DNA of 64,000 nucleotides. Source: Candidatus Sulfotelmatobacter sp. GTDB lineage: Bacteria; Acidobacteriota; Terriglobia; Terriglobales; Acidobacteriaceae. The position numbers and the translations under genes are program-made. The notes beneath the pieces are model-generated. The model was not told the origin of the DNA. It saw nothing but the letters and a program-made list of their open reading frames with translations, and ran no database searches. Of this stretch, positions 7,512 to 16,391 are shown piece by piece. Location of the stretch: positions 1-64,000 of the forward strand of contig JASHOT010000130.1 of assembly GCA_030040965.1 (NCBI GenBank), in the 5' to 3' direction. The first letter of the stretch is position 1. Each line of letters starts with the position of its first letter.

Positions 7512-10500
7512 TCAGAACAAAGTAAGGTGCACGACCGGCAGAAGGGTTGTACGAGTTGAGCCCGGAAAATCATAGAAGGATTGTTGTTCGATGCCGGCTG
7601 AAAATCGTATTGGATATGAGATCGAAGTTTCAGAATCGCTGCCTTTCATTGACCCTCGCATGGATCGGACGTAAGAGACTGTGAACTCGCTCAAGGCGTT
7701 GTCGTAGGTGTGATAGCCCTGGCCGCGCGAAAGAACGAACGATCCCTGCATGCTCCATCGGCGGGTCGCCCGCAAATCGAACCGTGCTCCCGGAACGAAA
7801 GCCTGTGCAATGGCGTAGCGAGTGTCAAAGACCTCCCACGAGCGCAGGGACTCCGCCAACAAGGCCGCTGTAATACGATCACCAAACTTGTGTTGCAATC
7901 CAGCGTAGGAGGAAGTCGTGAAGTATTCGACAACTTGCGGTCGGTACAGCAGGTCGCGGGCCGTGTAGCCGGCGATCAGAGAGGTATTGCTCCAAGCATG
8001 CCCCACGGTGAATTCCACATTTGCGAAGAGATCGCGCGAGTGCAAATTCTGGTCAGTAAACGGGCCGGCTTCCCGAATGGCGCTGCCATGCACCGCTACC
8101 CAATTGAAGAATGAATTTGTGTACAGATAGAGGAATTGCCGGAACAGGTTCTGGCTCATGAACTGTGGTGAGATCGTGTCGCGGCGAACGGTGTACTGAA
8201 GACCTCCGTTGAATGTGATGGAATTTGTTCCGAAGCGCAGAACGGGCGTTATTCCCCCGTTGAAGTAGGTATCGTAGGTATTACGATCTTCAACTACATT
8301 TACGCTGGGAAACAGGAATCGGCCGGCCGTAAGGCTCTCGCCAAAGAAGCCGGAGATGAGCGGAAACTTTCCGATGCGTACTTGATAATGGGATTGTGCC
8401 AGACTCTGGAACGAATGGCGGGGCGGCGGCAGTAGAGCGGGATTTGTGACATTCAAAATCCTGGCGTCGAGAGCGTACACGTTGAGATCTTCCAGCGCCG
8501 GAGCAAAGGTCGCTTCCGGCAGAAGGCTCAACATTCCATTGATTTCTTTTCCGACTTCATCCGCCGATTCATATTCCTGGGTCTCGGCCAGATTCTGATT
8601 TTCCTGTCCGGCCACACTGCTGGCTTGCGCAAAATCGGAAAGGGCGTGGACGGAATCCTGTCGCTGACGGTAAACGCTGGCCGCGGCCATCATGTATTCG
8701 TAGTCGTCACGAAAATTCGCTGGCGAGCCCAATTGGGAAAGAGCCCGCTCGGCGCTCTGGGTCTTGCCTTCGGCGAGGTATGTATTCGTTAACCCGAGCG
8801 ATACCGATCTCAAATCGGCTCCCGCCAACTTCGCTTTATCGAAATATGTCTCTGAGAGATCGAAGTCGTGAAGAGCAAGAAAAATATTTGCCGCGGCAAC
8901 AACGTCTTCGGGATTCACCGGACCCCTACCCGCGCGCGCCTCCGCGAAGCCAAGCGCGACCTGGCGGCGTGCCTCGTCGGGATGTCCACGTTCGACGAAT
9001 AGATGAGCCAGGGCAAGACGCACATCGAGACGGTCGCCCTCTGGAACATCGAGCGCGCGAGAAAAGCGCTGCACGGCCGCATCCCGCTCGCCCAGCGTCA
9101 GCAATGCGTCCCCAGTCGCCATCAAAATCTTGACCTGATTGCCCCCATATTGCTCCGCAGATGCAATGTCGCGGTGGGCCGCATCCTTGTCATTCTGCTT
9201 GGCATCAACCTGCGCTCGTAGTGCATAAACTTCCGGGTCGGACGGTGATAGCTTTTCCGCGATATCGAGGGCTGCGAGCGAATCGCTGTAGTCATTGGCT
9301 CGATAGAGAGCGTCGGCATAGGCCAGTTGGGTGGGCACGTCGTTCGGATCTTCCTGAAGCACGGCGCGATACTCCGGCAGAGCACGGGAGAAATCTCGTG
9401 ACTGCCGATATGCTTCCGCGCGCGCCAGGTGCCACGCGTGTGTCGTTCCCAGCCGCTTGCCCGCAATTTCCAATTGCGCCAACGCTGATCGCGGGCGATG
9501 GCGCTGCAAGTCAGCGTAGGCCAGCCCGAGGTGTGCTTCCGCGTAGTCAGGTTGCAGCGTGAGGGCGACTGCAAAATCGCGCGCCGCCTGATTCGGCTCG
9601 CGCAGGTCGTTCAGAACGAAGCCGCGGTTGACATAACCCGTTGCCATCTCCGGATCGCGTTCAAGAGCTCGCGTGAAGTCACTGACCGCTGTGCGCAGGT
9701 CCCCGTTATGAACGCTCAAATAACCGGAGATCAAGGCCAGGTCTTTATCGTTCTCGAATCGCCGGTCGTATTTTGCAATCAGCGCTGCCGTGTCCTGGTA
9801 ACGTCCGAGGTAGTAGAGGTCGTAGGCCAGATAGACAACGCCTTCGCGGTCATTCGGAAGTTTCTCCAGGACTTTGTACCCAAGATCGGCAGAAGCGGCG
9901 TAGTCGCCCTTCCACGTCAGATACCGTTCTCGCTCGCGACTCACCTGCGGTGCATCGGCTGCTGGTCCATGCGCCCGGTCGAGCCAACGCTTTGCCAGAT
10001 CAAGATCGTGAGTTTCAAGTGCGGCATTGGCGCCTGCTGCAATTACAAGCGGGTTTGCACTCGCGTGCTCGTATGCGTGCTCGTACTCAGTTTCGGCCGG
10101 ATGGAATTTCCTCTCGGATGTATAGAGATCTCCAAGTGCAAGATACGCGGCAAAATCGTTGGGATGAAACTTGGCCGCGCGCGTGAAATAATCCTCAGCG
10201 GCTTTGTTGTCGCCGCGGTCCCGCGCCAAATACCCAAGCGACGCAAGCGCGGTGCGGTTATGGGAGTCGAGTTCAAGCACCTTTGTAAAAGTGCCCTCCG
10301 CAGCCTCTTTTTGTCCCATCTTCCACTGCAAACTCGCGAAATTTAACAGCGAATTTGTGTTCGTGGGCGCCAGTGCGAGGGCGTTGTGCAGATCTTTATT
10401 CGCGGCATCAAAATTTCCATTGGCCATTTCGATCGCGGCGCGCAGCCGAAGGCACTCTGACCCGGAACCGGATTGTGGCGGCAGGCTCTGGATTTCAGAA

Positions 10501-11684
10501 GCCGCAGTGTCGAGTTGCCGCTTAGCATCGTCGTCGTTATTTTGGCGTAGGTCCAACTCATAGAGATTCAGCCGCAGCTCGATCGGATAAAGCGCGCCTT
10601 CAGGAACTGACGCCGGGAGTTTGCTCAGCGCCAGCGTGTATTCCTGGCTGGCGTCCGCCAAGCGATCCTGTGACTCAGCCACTTGCCCAAGGATGGCGTG
10701 CAGGCGGTAATTTTGCGGCTCAGTTTTTTGTGCCTCGTCGAGAAAAGTTTGCGCTGCATCAGGCTGCCCTAGGTTCACCAGTGCCTGCGCCGCGCTCAGA
10801 GCAAGTCCGATATTTCCCTTCGCCGATGTCGCCAGCTTCGAGTAAAGACTCGCCGCTTCTTGAGGTCGGCCCGCGAGTTGATACGTGTAGGCCAGGTCCG
10901 CTTGTACATCGATCGATTTCGCAGGAATGGCCCGCAGACTGGAAATCGCCTGATCGAATTTTCCTTGATCGCGAAACTCGTCTGCGACGGCCCGCAGCAC
11001 TTCCGGGTCCCGCGGACCGCGAGCCTTGGCACGGTTTAAATACTGTGCCGACAGTTCCGCATTGCCAAGTCGATCATAGGCGTGCGCGATCAGAAGATCC
11101 GTGTGCGCCGAACCCTTCAAGGCATCTGCTCGCTTGAGTAATTCCATCGCACGATTTGGATCCGAAGACAGAATGAGTTCGCCGGCAAGTTGCAAGCTGT
11201 TGGCGTCTTTTGTGTTCGAGTTGATGATTTTCTGCAGCGCGGCTTCGGCTTCCGCGGTGCGGCCCATCTTGGCATAAGTTTGTGCCAGGCCAGCCAAGCC
11301 ATGCGCGGAGTTCGGCTCGATGCGCAGACCGTGATTGTAGGCATCGATCGACTCCTGGTACCGTTCGCCCAGGCGCGCGGCATAACCCAACAAGAACCAA
11401 AGCTCCGCATTTTGCGGAGCCGCATTGGCCGCGTGCTGGGCAAATGAGATGGCCGATGTGTAATCGCCGCGGCTCATCGCATCCTGCGCGGCGCGCGCTT
11501 GCCGCGCCACCTCGATGCTCGATCCCCATCCCAGGCTGGAGTTGTTCTGCTGACTTTCGGTGGAAGTGCCGGATTGCTGGGATGACGAAGGAGTACCGGG
11601 TTTACTGACGTCGTAAGTCTGGGCGAGAGCGCAGCGTAAAAGAAAAACAATCCAAAAGCTCGTGAGCGGAAGTCGGCTTTTCAC
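7512..11684 (-). CDS. Giant TPR plus outer-membrane beta-barrel protein (BcsC/PelB-like architecture)
   Basis: About 1390 residues. A signal peptide (LPLTSFWIVFLLRCALAQ) precedes about 950 residues of tandem TPR units (for example GLRIEPNSAHGLAGLAQTYA and EKLSPSDPEVYALRAQVDA). The last 330 residues are alternating beta strands rich in aromatic and glycine residues and end in HLTLF, with the terminal Phe typical of outer-membrane barrels. BcsC and PelB share this design: the TPRs guide polymer through the periplasm and the barrel is the exit pore. The start is uncertain. GTG at 11684 gives a good signal peptide and leaves room for a divergent promoter; the frame is open to 11873. The downstream flippase is probably co-transcribed. 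No glucan synthase (BcsA) is in the window, so this is not called cellulose export. Confidence 0.8.
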   Translation of the reverse strand: MKSRLPLTSFWIVFLLRCALAQTYDVSKPGTPSSSQQSGTSTESQQNNSSLGWGSSIEVARQARAAQDAMSRGDYTSAISFAQHAANAAPQNAELWFLLGYAARLGERYQESIDAYNHGLRIEPNSAHGLAGLAQTYAKMGRTAEAEAALQKIINSNTKDANSLQLAGELILSSDPNRAMELLKRADALKGSAHTDLLIAHAYDRLGNAELSAQYLNRAKARGPRDPEVLRAVADEFRDQGKFDQAISSLRAIPAKSIDVQADLAYTYQLAGRPQEAASLYSKLATSAKGNIGLALSAAQALVNLGQPDAAQTFLDEAQKTEPQNYRLHAILGQVAESQDRLADASQEYTLALSKLPASVPEGALYPIELRLNLYELDLRQNNDDDAKRQLDTAASEIQSLPPQSGSGSECLRLRAAIEMANGNFDAANKDLHNALALAPTNTNSLLNFASLQWKMGQKEAAEGTFTKVLELDSHNRTALASLGYLARDRGDNKAAEDYFTRAAKFHPNDFAAYLALGDLYTSERKFHPAETEYEHAYEHASANPLVIAAGANAALETHDLDLAKRWLDRAHGPAADAPQVSRERERYLTWKGDYAASADLGYKVLEKLPNDREGVVYLAYDLYYLGRYQDTAALIAKYDRRFENDKDLALISGYLSVHNGDLRTAVSDFTRALERDPEMATGYVNRGFVLNDLREPNQAARDFAVALTLQPDYAEAHLGLAYADLQRHRPRSALAQLEIAGKRLGTTHAWHLARAEAYRQSRDFSRALPEYRAVLQEDPNDVPTQLAYADALYRANDYSDSLAALDIAEKLSPSDPEVYALRAQVDAKQNDKDAAHRDIASAEQYGGNQVKILMATGDALLTLGERDAAVQRFSRALDVPEGDRLDVRLALAHLFVERGHPDEARRQVALGFAEARAGRGPVNPEDVVAAANIFLALHDFDLSETYFDKAKLAGADLRSVSLGLTNTYLAEGKTQSAERALSQLGSPANFRDDYEYMMAAASVYRQRQDSVHALSDFAQASSVAGQENQNLAETQEYESADEVGKEINGMLSLLPEATFAPALEDLNVYALDARILNVTNPALLPPPRHSFQSLAQSHYQVRIGKFPLISGFFGESLTAGRFLFPSVNVVEDRNTYDTYFNGGITPVLRFGTNSITFNGGLQYTVRRDTISPQFMSQNLFRQFLYLYTNSFFNWVAVHGSAIREAGPFTDQNLHSRDLFANVEFTVGHAWSNTSLIAGYTARDLLYRPQVVEYFTTSSYAGLQHKFGDRITAALLAESLRSWEVFDTRYAIAQAFVPGARFDLRATRRWSMQGSFVLSRGQGYHTYDNALSEFTVSYVRSMRGSMKGSDSETSISYPIRFSAGIEQQSFYDFPGSTRTTLLPVVHLTLF

Positions 11685-11902
11685 AGAATCATCCGGCAAC
11701 GCATGGAATGCGGAACCCTCCGCAAAGCCATCGTTGCGGTTTTGTTCAGATGCCGAGGAGCGGCGCAAGGCTGCCGCTGAAACTATGACTACAGCACCTA
11801 AGTCTTGGAAAGACGGGCACATCGGAGCCGGCAAAAAACGGGAACAAACCTTGCTTGCGATTTTTGAATCCAAGAACCGCTACAGACGAGGCACACCAAT
11901 CG

Positions 11903-13642
11903 ATGATTCGTGGCGAAGCGTACTCACGCCCAATTCCGCTCATGGCCGTGGTTCTGGTGGCGCTTGCGGTGCATGGCCCGCTCTTGTTCATGCAACTTCC
12001 ATCCAGTTCCTTCGACGCCAACTTCCACATCTTCTTTGCATCGCATTATGTTCATCACTGGTTTAATCCGTGGAACGAAAAGTGGTTTGCCGGATTCTCG
12101 CAAACCACTTACCCCCCGCTGACGCACCAGTGGATTGCCCTGCTTTCCAACGTGGTTGGTTTGAACATGGGCTACATGCTGGTGCAGCTCATCGCCGTGC
12201 TGCTTTTGCCGGTGGGGGTTTATCGGTTTTCTCGCATCTGGGTGGATGAAACGGCATCAAGCTACGCGGCCCTGGGCAGCGTCTTTTTGGGATCGTTGGC
12301 GTTCCTGGTGTACCAGGCGGGGCAACTGGCGACGGTGGCCTCCGCGGCGTTGTATCTCAACGCGTTGCCGTATTTTTATGAGTGGATGAATGACGCTTCG
12401 TTCGTCGCGATGGCGAAGGGAGTTGCCATCAGTTGGGCGGCTGCCGCGGCCCACCACGTGACGCTGATTTTTGGAATCGTCTTTTTCGCCGGGCCGGTGT
12501 TGTGGATCGCATGTCAGGATGCGGTCCACGAGCGCATCGCCGCCTCGCTGGCGGGTGCAATTTCACGCGCAGCGGTTTTCGCCGTCGTCGTGGCAGCTGG
12601 AGTTGGAGTCATTCTGCTGCCTTTCTGGCTCACGCTCATTCAGCATCCCGTTCACCAGATTCCGATTCCTCATGACAGCCGGGCGAATTTTCTGCTGCAT
12701 TCGATCACCGGGATCAATTATTTCGTGATTCCCTACGGCGCAATGATTTTGGCGCTGCCATTCATTCTTTTACGTGGCGCCGGCACGCCAAGGCTGCGCC
12801 CGCTCCTGTTCGGCTTCTGGCTGGCGTTCCTCTTCGGCCTTGGCGGCACAACCCCTTTGCCACGTTGGCTGCTGGGTCGCGCTTATGACATTTTGACCTT
12901 CGAACGCTTTACCTTCTGGGCGACGTTGCTGGCGCTGCCCTTCGTCGGCCTGCTGGTCACGAATTTGCTTCGAAGATTCACAAGCAAGGCTGCGCTCGCG
13001 TTATCGCTGGCGACCGTCATGACAATTGGCGCCGCGTTGTGGTGGCTGAAGGCCAACCCTTACCGGCCGACAGCAACCGTAGATGTCGACCCTGTGGTTG
13101 CATTTCTCAATCGCGATGGCCACGACACTTATCGCTATCTCACTCTCGGCTTTGCCAGCGATCTCGCTAAAGTTGCGACCTACACCAATGCCACCAGCGT
13201 CGACGGCGATTACAACTCGGCCCGCCTGCTGCCTGAGATGACGCACTACGGTTCAGCCCAGCTAACCAACGCCAAGTTTTACGGCACCGCGGGAATGTCC
13301 GCGCTGCGCAGCATGCTTGCACATGCGGACCGTTACGGGTTGAAATTCGTTTTTGTTCACGATTCCTACTACGAGCCGCTGCTCACCTTCGTGGGCTGGC
13401 GCAAGATCGAAGTGTTCGATCACGGCGAGGTAACCGCGTGGTCCAAAGAAGACGTTCCCCCGGCGCATCAGATTCCGTCCGATGCGATTCCACCGGCATG
13501 GCAGGGACTCATGTGGGGCACGCTGCCGCTCGGTGCCAGCCTGCTGGCGATATTCCTGGAAATCTTCTTGCCCGGTACGCGGCGGGCCCCACTCCAGTTC
13601 CAGATGCGGCCGCCGCAAAATGAAAAACAGTATGTGGCGTGA
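11903..13642 (+). CDS. Polytopic membrane protein, GT-C-like (6-pyruvoyl-tetrahydropterin-synthase-related membrane family)
   Basis: The protein has about 12 hydrophobic segments and a large first outward loop containing SSFDANFHIFFASHYVHHW and then TTYPPLTHQW. An acidic loop after the first helix and a YPPL motif are the pattern of GT-C type glycosyltransferases and of the PTPS-related membrane proteins found in polysaccharide loci. The last 170 residues (VDVDPVVAFLNRDGHDTYRY onward) form a soluble domain followed by one more helix, also typical of that family. It would use a polyprenyl-phosphate sugar at the periplasmic face, but this is inferred. ATG at 11903 is preferred over an in-frame start at 11855. 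It is divergent from the TPR-barrel gene and leads a run of closely spaced plus-strand genes. Confidence 0.7.
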   Translation: MIRGEAYSRPIPLMAVVLVALAVHGPLLFMQLPSSSFDANFHIFFASHYVHHWFNPWNEKWFAGFSQTTYPPLTHQWIALLSNVVGLNMGYMLVQLIAVLLLPVGVYRFSRIWVDETASSYAALGSVFLGSLAFLVYQAGQLATVASAALYLNALPYFYEWMNDASFVAMAKGVAISWAAAAAHHVTLIFGIVFFAGPVLWIACQDAVHERIAASLAGAISRAAVFAVVVAAGVGVILLPFWLTLIQHPVHQIPIPHDSRANFLLHSITGINYFVIPYGAMILALPFILLRGAGTPRLRPLLFGFWLAFLFGLGGTTPLPRWLLGRAYDILTFERFTFWATLLALPFVGLLVTNLLRRFTSKAALALSLATVMTIGAALWWLKANPYRPTATVDVDPVVAFLNRDGHDTYRYLTLGFASDLAKVATYTNATSVDGDYNSARLLPEMTHYGSAQLTNAKFYGTAGMSALRSMLAHADRYGLKFVFVHDSYYEPLLTFVGWRKIEVFDHGEVTAWSKEDVPPAHQIPSDAIPPAWQGLMWGTLPLGASLLAIFLEIFLPGTRRAPLQFQMRPPQNEKQYVA

Positions 13643-13681
13643 ACGGCATTTTGAATTTTCAGAAGGCATGGGGCAACTGAG

Positions 13682-14830
13682 ATGAAATGGACGCTTTCCA
13701 TTGCGCTAGTCGCAGCGACGATCGTTCTCATCGCGGCAGGCTTGTTCCAGACCAGATCTGGTGGAGGAACTGTCGGCATCGCTGCCGGCAGGGCTCTTCC
13801 CGGCTTTGCCATGCGGCCCGACACACCAGAACATGCGCTCACGATTCTTCTGGGAGCGGTGCAACGACGCGATTGGAAGCAAGCGCTAACTGTCATGCGC
13901 ACGAACGATGCCGCTACCAGTGAAGATGAGCAAGCCATGGCCCAAGACTGGCAGGGGTCAAACGGTAGTCTGCGAACCTTCTCCAGCCTGGAGAGCTTCG
14001 ACCTGTGGCCGCAACATGCCACGACCGACGAAGCTCAGATTCGCGCGCGCTTGAACTGGACAACGCCGGTCGGACCCGTGGAGGACCTGCGTGATTTCAA
14101 TCTCACGCGCTCGGGCGAGATTTGGACTGTCACCTTGCCGAGAACTGAACCGCCCAACGTGCCGGCGCAGATCGTGCCGGTTACGTACCTGCGTTGGGAC
14201 CTGGTGAGCGGCAACGGCCAGGATAAGTGGGGCACTCATAACCTCGATGCACCGCGGGTGCGGATCATCTCCATGAACGCCGTGAATTCAGCTCAAGGTG
14301 TGGTTGTCATGGGAGAAGTCGAGAATGAAGACACGGTTCCAGCCTTCGTCAATGTCAACGCGACTTTGCTGAATGCATCGGCAGCTGTAATCGATCAGGA
14401 GAACAGCTTCGACAAAATCGCACATGTGTTGTTGCCGAAAGCGGTTTCGCCATACCGCATCGATTTCCCCGGGCTTGATCTTGCCAAAGTGAAGAACGTG
14501 CGCATGGACATCAAGGCCGCTCTCGTGCCGGCCTCGGCCGATCCAGTCATCGGTGTGATGGATCAGAAAATTGAGCAAGACTTGCAGGGCAATCCTGTTC
14601 TTCACGGGGCATTGCTCAATCAGAGTGGACAAACCGTGAACATTCCCCACGTGATCGCCAGCTTCTCGGACAGCAATGGGCGCGTGATCTGGGTCTCTGA
14701 CGGATATGTCGACAATGCTCTTCTTCCTCAGTCATCAGCGCCATTTGCCATCCAGATTCCGCGAAATGTCGCGACGAACGTACGGAGCTTTCATGTCGTG
14801 GTTAACCAGTACAGTCTGGAAAATTCCTAG
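13682..14830 (+). CDS. Membrane-anchored protein with FxLYD-like beta domain
   Basis: A single N-terminal hydrophobic helix (LSIALVAATIVLIAAGLFQ) probably anchors the protein in the inner membrane with the rest outside. Residues 50-160 resemble an NTF2/DUF4878-like stress domain (EHALTILLGAVQRRDWKQAL). Two beta-sandwich units follow, at about 205-280 (VVVMGEVENEDTVPAFVNVN) and 295-375 (NPVLHGALLNQSGQTVNI), matching the FxLYD pattern. I know no enzymatic activity for this arrangement. It starts 39 bases after the GT-C-like gene and its 3' end overlaps the next gene by 38 bases, so the genes are likely translated together. A structural or accessory role in envelope polymer assembly is inferred. 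Confidence 0.6.
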   Translation: MKWTLSIALVAATIVLIAAGLFQTRSGGGTVGIAAGRALPGFAMRPDTPEHALTILLGAVQRRDWKQALTVMRTNDAATSEDEQAMAQDWQGSNGSLRTFSSLESFDLWPQHATTDEAQIRARLNWTTPVGPVEDLRDFNLTRSGEIWTVTLPRTEPPNVPAQIVPVTYLRWDLVSGNGQDKWGTHNLDAPRVRIISMNAVNSAQGVVVMGEVENEDTVPAFVNVNATLLNASAAVIDQENSFDKIAHVLLPKAVSPYRIDFPGLDLAKVKNVRMDIKAALVPASADPVIGVMDQKIEQDLQGNPVLHGALLNQSGQTVNIPHVIASFSDSNGRVIWVSDGYVDNALLPQSSAPFAIQIPRNVATNVRSFHVVVNQYSLENS

Positions 14831-15680
14831 AGCGGGCACGCTGTTACTTTTCGTTGGCGCATGTTGGGTAGCGCCTTCGGCTGCTCAGGAACTGCGCGTG
14901 CCGGAATCGGCCATGGCAGGGCAGGCAGCTGTCATTTCCACGAACGGCAGCGGCCATGCGACTTTTTATTTAATCGGTCCGGGCACGTCGATCAAGCGCG
15001 AGATCAATCTGGGCGAAGATGTTCACGTTGCTCCTGAAAGCCTCGAGGACTCCGGCCAGTATCTTGCCATCGTTTGCTCGGAGTCCTGTGGCAGCGCAAC
15101 CTTTTACGTGCAGCCCTCGCATCCGGCGAGTCTCAGTTTCCTGGTGCATCCTTCGCGTGTGCCCGACAATCAACCGGATGCGGTGAGCGGTGTGGCTTTT
15201 CCATTCGATCACTTCGGCAATCTTGTTCTCGATCCGCTTGCTGTCACCTTCCAGGCGGCCGGGCCGAAAGAAAAGTTGTTCGCGCGGGAGGTTTCGACGC
15301 GAGATGGAGTTGCCTGGTTTCGCACTGCTTCCGGTAAATCCGTCGGACCGCTGCACATTACGGCATCGATTGGTCCCGTTTCTTCGCCACGTGTAATCGC
15401 GCAAGTCGCCTCGGAACCGTGCAATCTTCGGATTAAAGGACAACGCACGGCGAAGGGAATTTTGGTTGAAACCGAGCCGGTTCACGATTGCGCAGGCAAT
15501 CCGGTCGCGGACGGAACGATCGTTACCTTCAACGCCTCAGGCGACGGCGAAAAATCGACGGTCGATGCGCCAATCAAGGGCGATGTGGCTCGCGCCCTCA
15601 TCACAGATTCCGGACCTGTAACCATCTCGGCGGCATCCGGAGTTGCTATGACAAACGAACTGCGCGTGGGCGGCAAATGA
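14793..15680 (+). CDS. Exported protein with invasin-like Ig domains
   Basis: ATG at 14793 has GGAG 6 bases upstream and starts a signal peptide (IPRAGTLLLFVGACWVAPSAAQ). The mature part reads as three beta-sandwich units: about 40-115 (AAVISTNGSGHATFYLIGPG), 120-205 (with the paired PFDHFGNLVLDPLAVTF) and 210-295 (HDCAGNPVADGTIVTFNASG followed by ARALITDSGPVTISAASG). The last two follow the Big_1/invasin pattern of linker, value and time-of-change strands. Cysteines in SESCGS and in CNLRI with HDCAG could form disulfides. It overlaps the preceding gene by 38 bases and the following gene by 4, so it is part of a tightly coupled set. Function is not known. Confidence 0.6.
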   Translation: MSWLTSTVWKIPRAGTLLLFVGACWVAPSAAQELRVPESAMAGQAAVISTNGSGHATFYLIGPGTSIKREINLGEDVHVAPESLEDSGQYLAIVCSESCGSATFYVQPSHPASLSFLVHPSRVPDNQPDAVSGVAFPFDHFGNLVLDPLAVTFQAAGPKEKLFAREVSTRDGVAWFRTASGKSVGPLHITASIGPVSSPRVIAQVASEPCNLRIKGQRTAKGILVETEPVHDCAGNPVADGTIVTFNASGDGEKSTVDAPIKGDVARALITDSGPVTISAASGVAMTNELRVGGK

Positions 15681-16219
15681 AGAATATGACTCAGCGGATT
15701 TTGCGGCGGCTTTCTCCGGTTATATATTTCGCCGCGGCGTGCCTATCTCTGCTGCTTCCCTTCAGCGCGTCGGCCGACGCTCCAACAGTTCTGGTTCATC
15801 TGGATGTGAATAAGGCTTCTCCGCGGGCGGTCGAGGAGCAGACGTCGCGGCGAATTCTTGCCGACTACCGCTTTGCGTGGACCAACCTTGCTCGAGCTGT
15901 CGAGACTGACACGATCGAGCCGGTCCGGGGACAATTCGTGGGATCAGCCGGAAAGTGGGTTGCGGAAACAATTGCCGCGCAACAGAAAGCCGGGTTGACA
16001 AGCCGACACATCAATCAAAATCACAAGCTCACAGCCACGTTTTATGCGCCCGAGGGCGATGTCATGGAACTGCACGATGACGCGCAGTTTCATCTGCAGG
16101 TGCTCGACGGAAGCAAGCTGATCTACGATCAGCCTGTCGTAATGCATTACATCGTGCTGATGACCCCTGGCGCCGACCGCTGGGTCATACGACAACTGCA
16201 GTCCGTGGAGAAGTTCTGA
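15677..16219 (+). CDS. Hypothetical periplasmic protein in coupled envelope operon
   Basis: ATG at 15677 overlaps the previous stop as ATGA, a translational-coupling arrangement, and begins a signal peptide ending in LLPFSASADA. The mature part of about 145 residues starts with a VLVHLDVNKASPRAVEEQTS strand-helix pair and ends with mixed beta strands (FHLQVLDGSKLIYDQPVVMHYIV). I do not recognise the family; the second half has the shape of a small alpha+beta NTF2-like or beta-sandwich domain. The strict overlap with the Ig-domain gene indicates that the two products act together at the cell envelope, next to the polysaccharide export genes. Confidence 0.6.
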   Translation: MKNMTQRILRRLSPVIYFAAACLSLLLPFSASADAPTVLVHLDVNKASPRAVEEQTSRRILADYRFAWTNLARAVETDTIEPVRGQFVGSAGKWVAETIAAQQKAGLTSRHINQNHKLTATFYAPEGDVMELHDDAQFHLQVLDGSKLIYDQPVVMHYIVLMTPGADRWVIRQLQSVEKF

Positions 16220-16263
16220 CTTGAAGAGAAGTTTCGAACTGATCTGAGAAGTTCCGAACTGAT
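16206..16263 (+). repeat. Short degenerate tandem repeat at the end of the coupled operon
   Basis: Three copies of a roughly 20-bp unit with core gagaagttycgaactgat begin near 16207, 16226 and 16246. The first overlaps the end of the upstream gene and is only partial. It looks like local duplication of the gene end and has no clear hairpin. Confidence 0.45.
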
Positions 16264-16391
16264 CACGGCGAGCCCGTTCGCCCACGCGACATCGCACTCG
16301 GCTTCGTACTCCCTGCCTTCTACAGCCTTCACTTGAGCCTGCGAAGCTCCAACCATCACTTGCCTCCCTGCATCCAAAATTTACTGAAAGC

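Noticed and set aside
9498-10346. Plus-strand frame of 282 codons inside the TPR-barrel gene
   Set aside because: Its content is a reverse reading of TPR repeats; no signal peptide or domain is visible.
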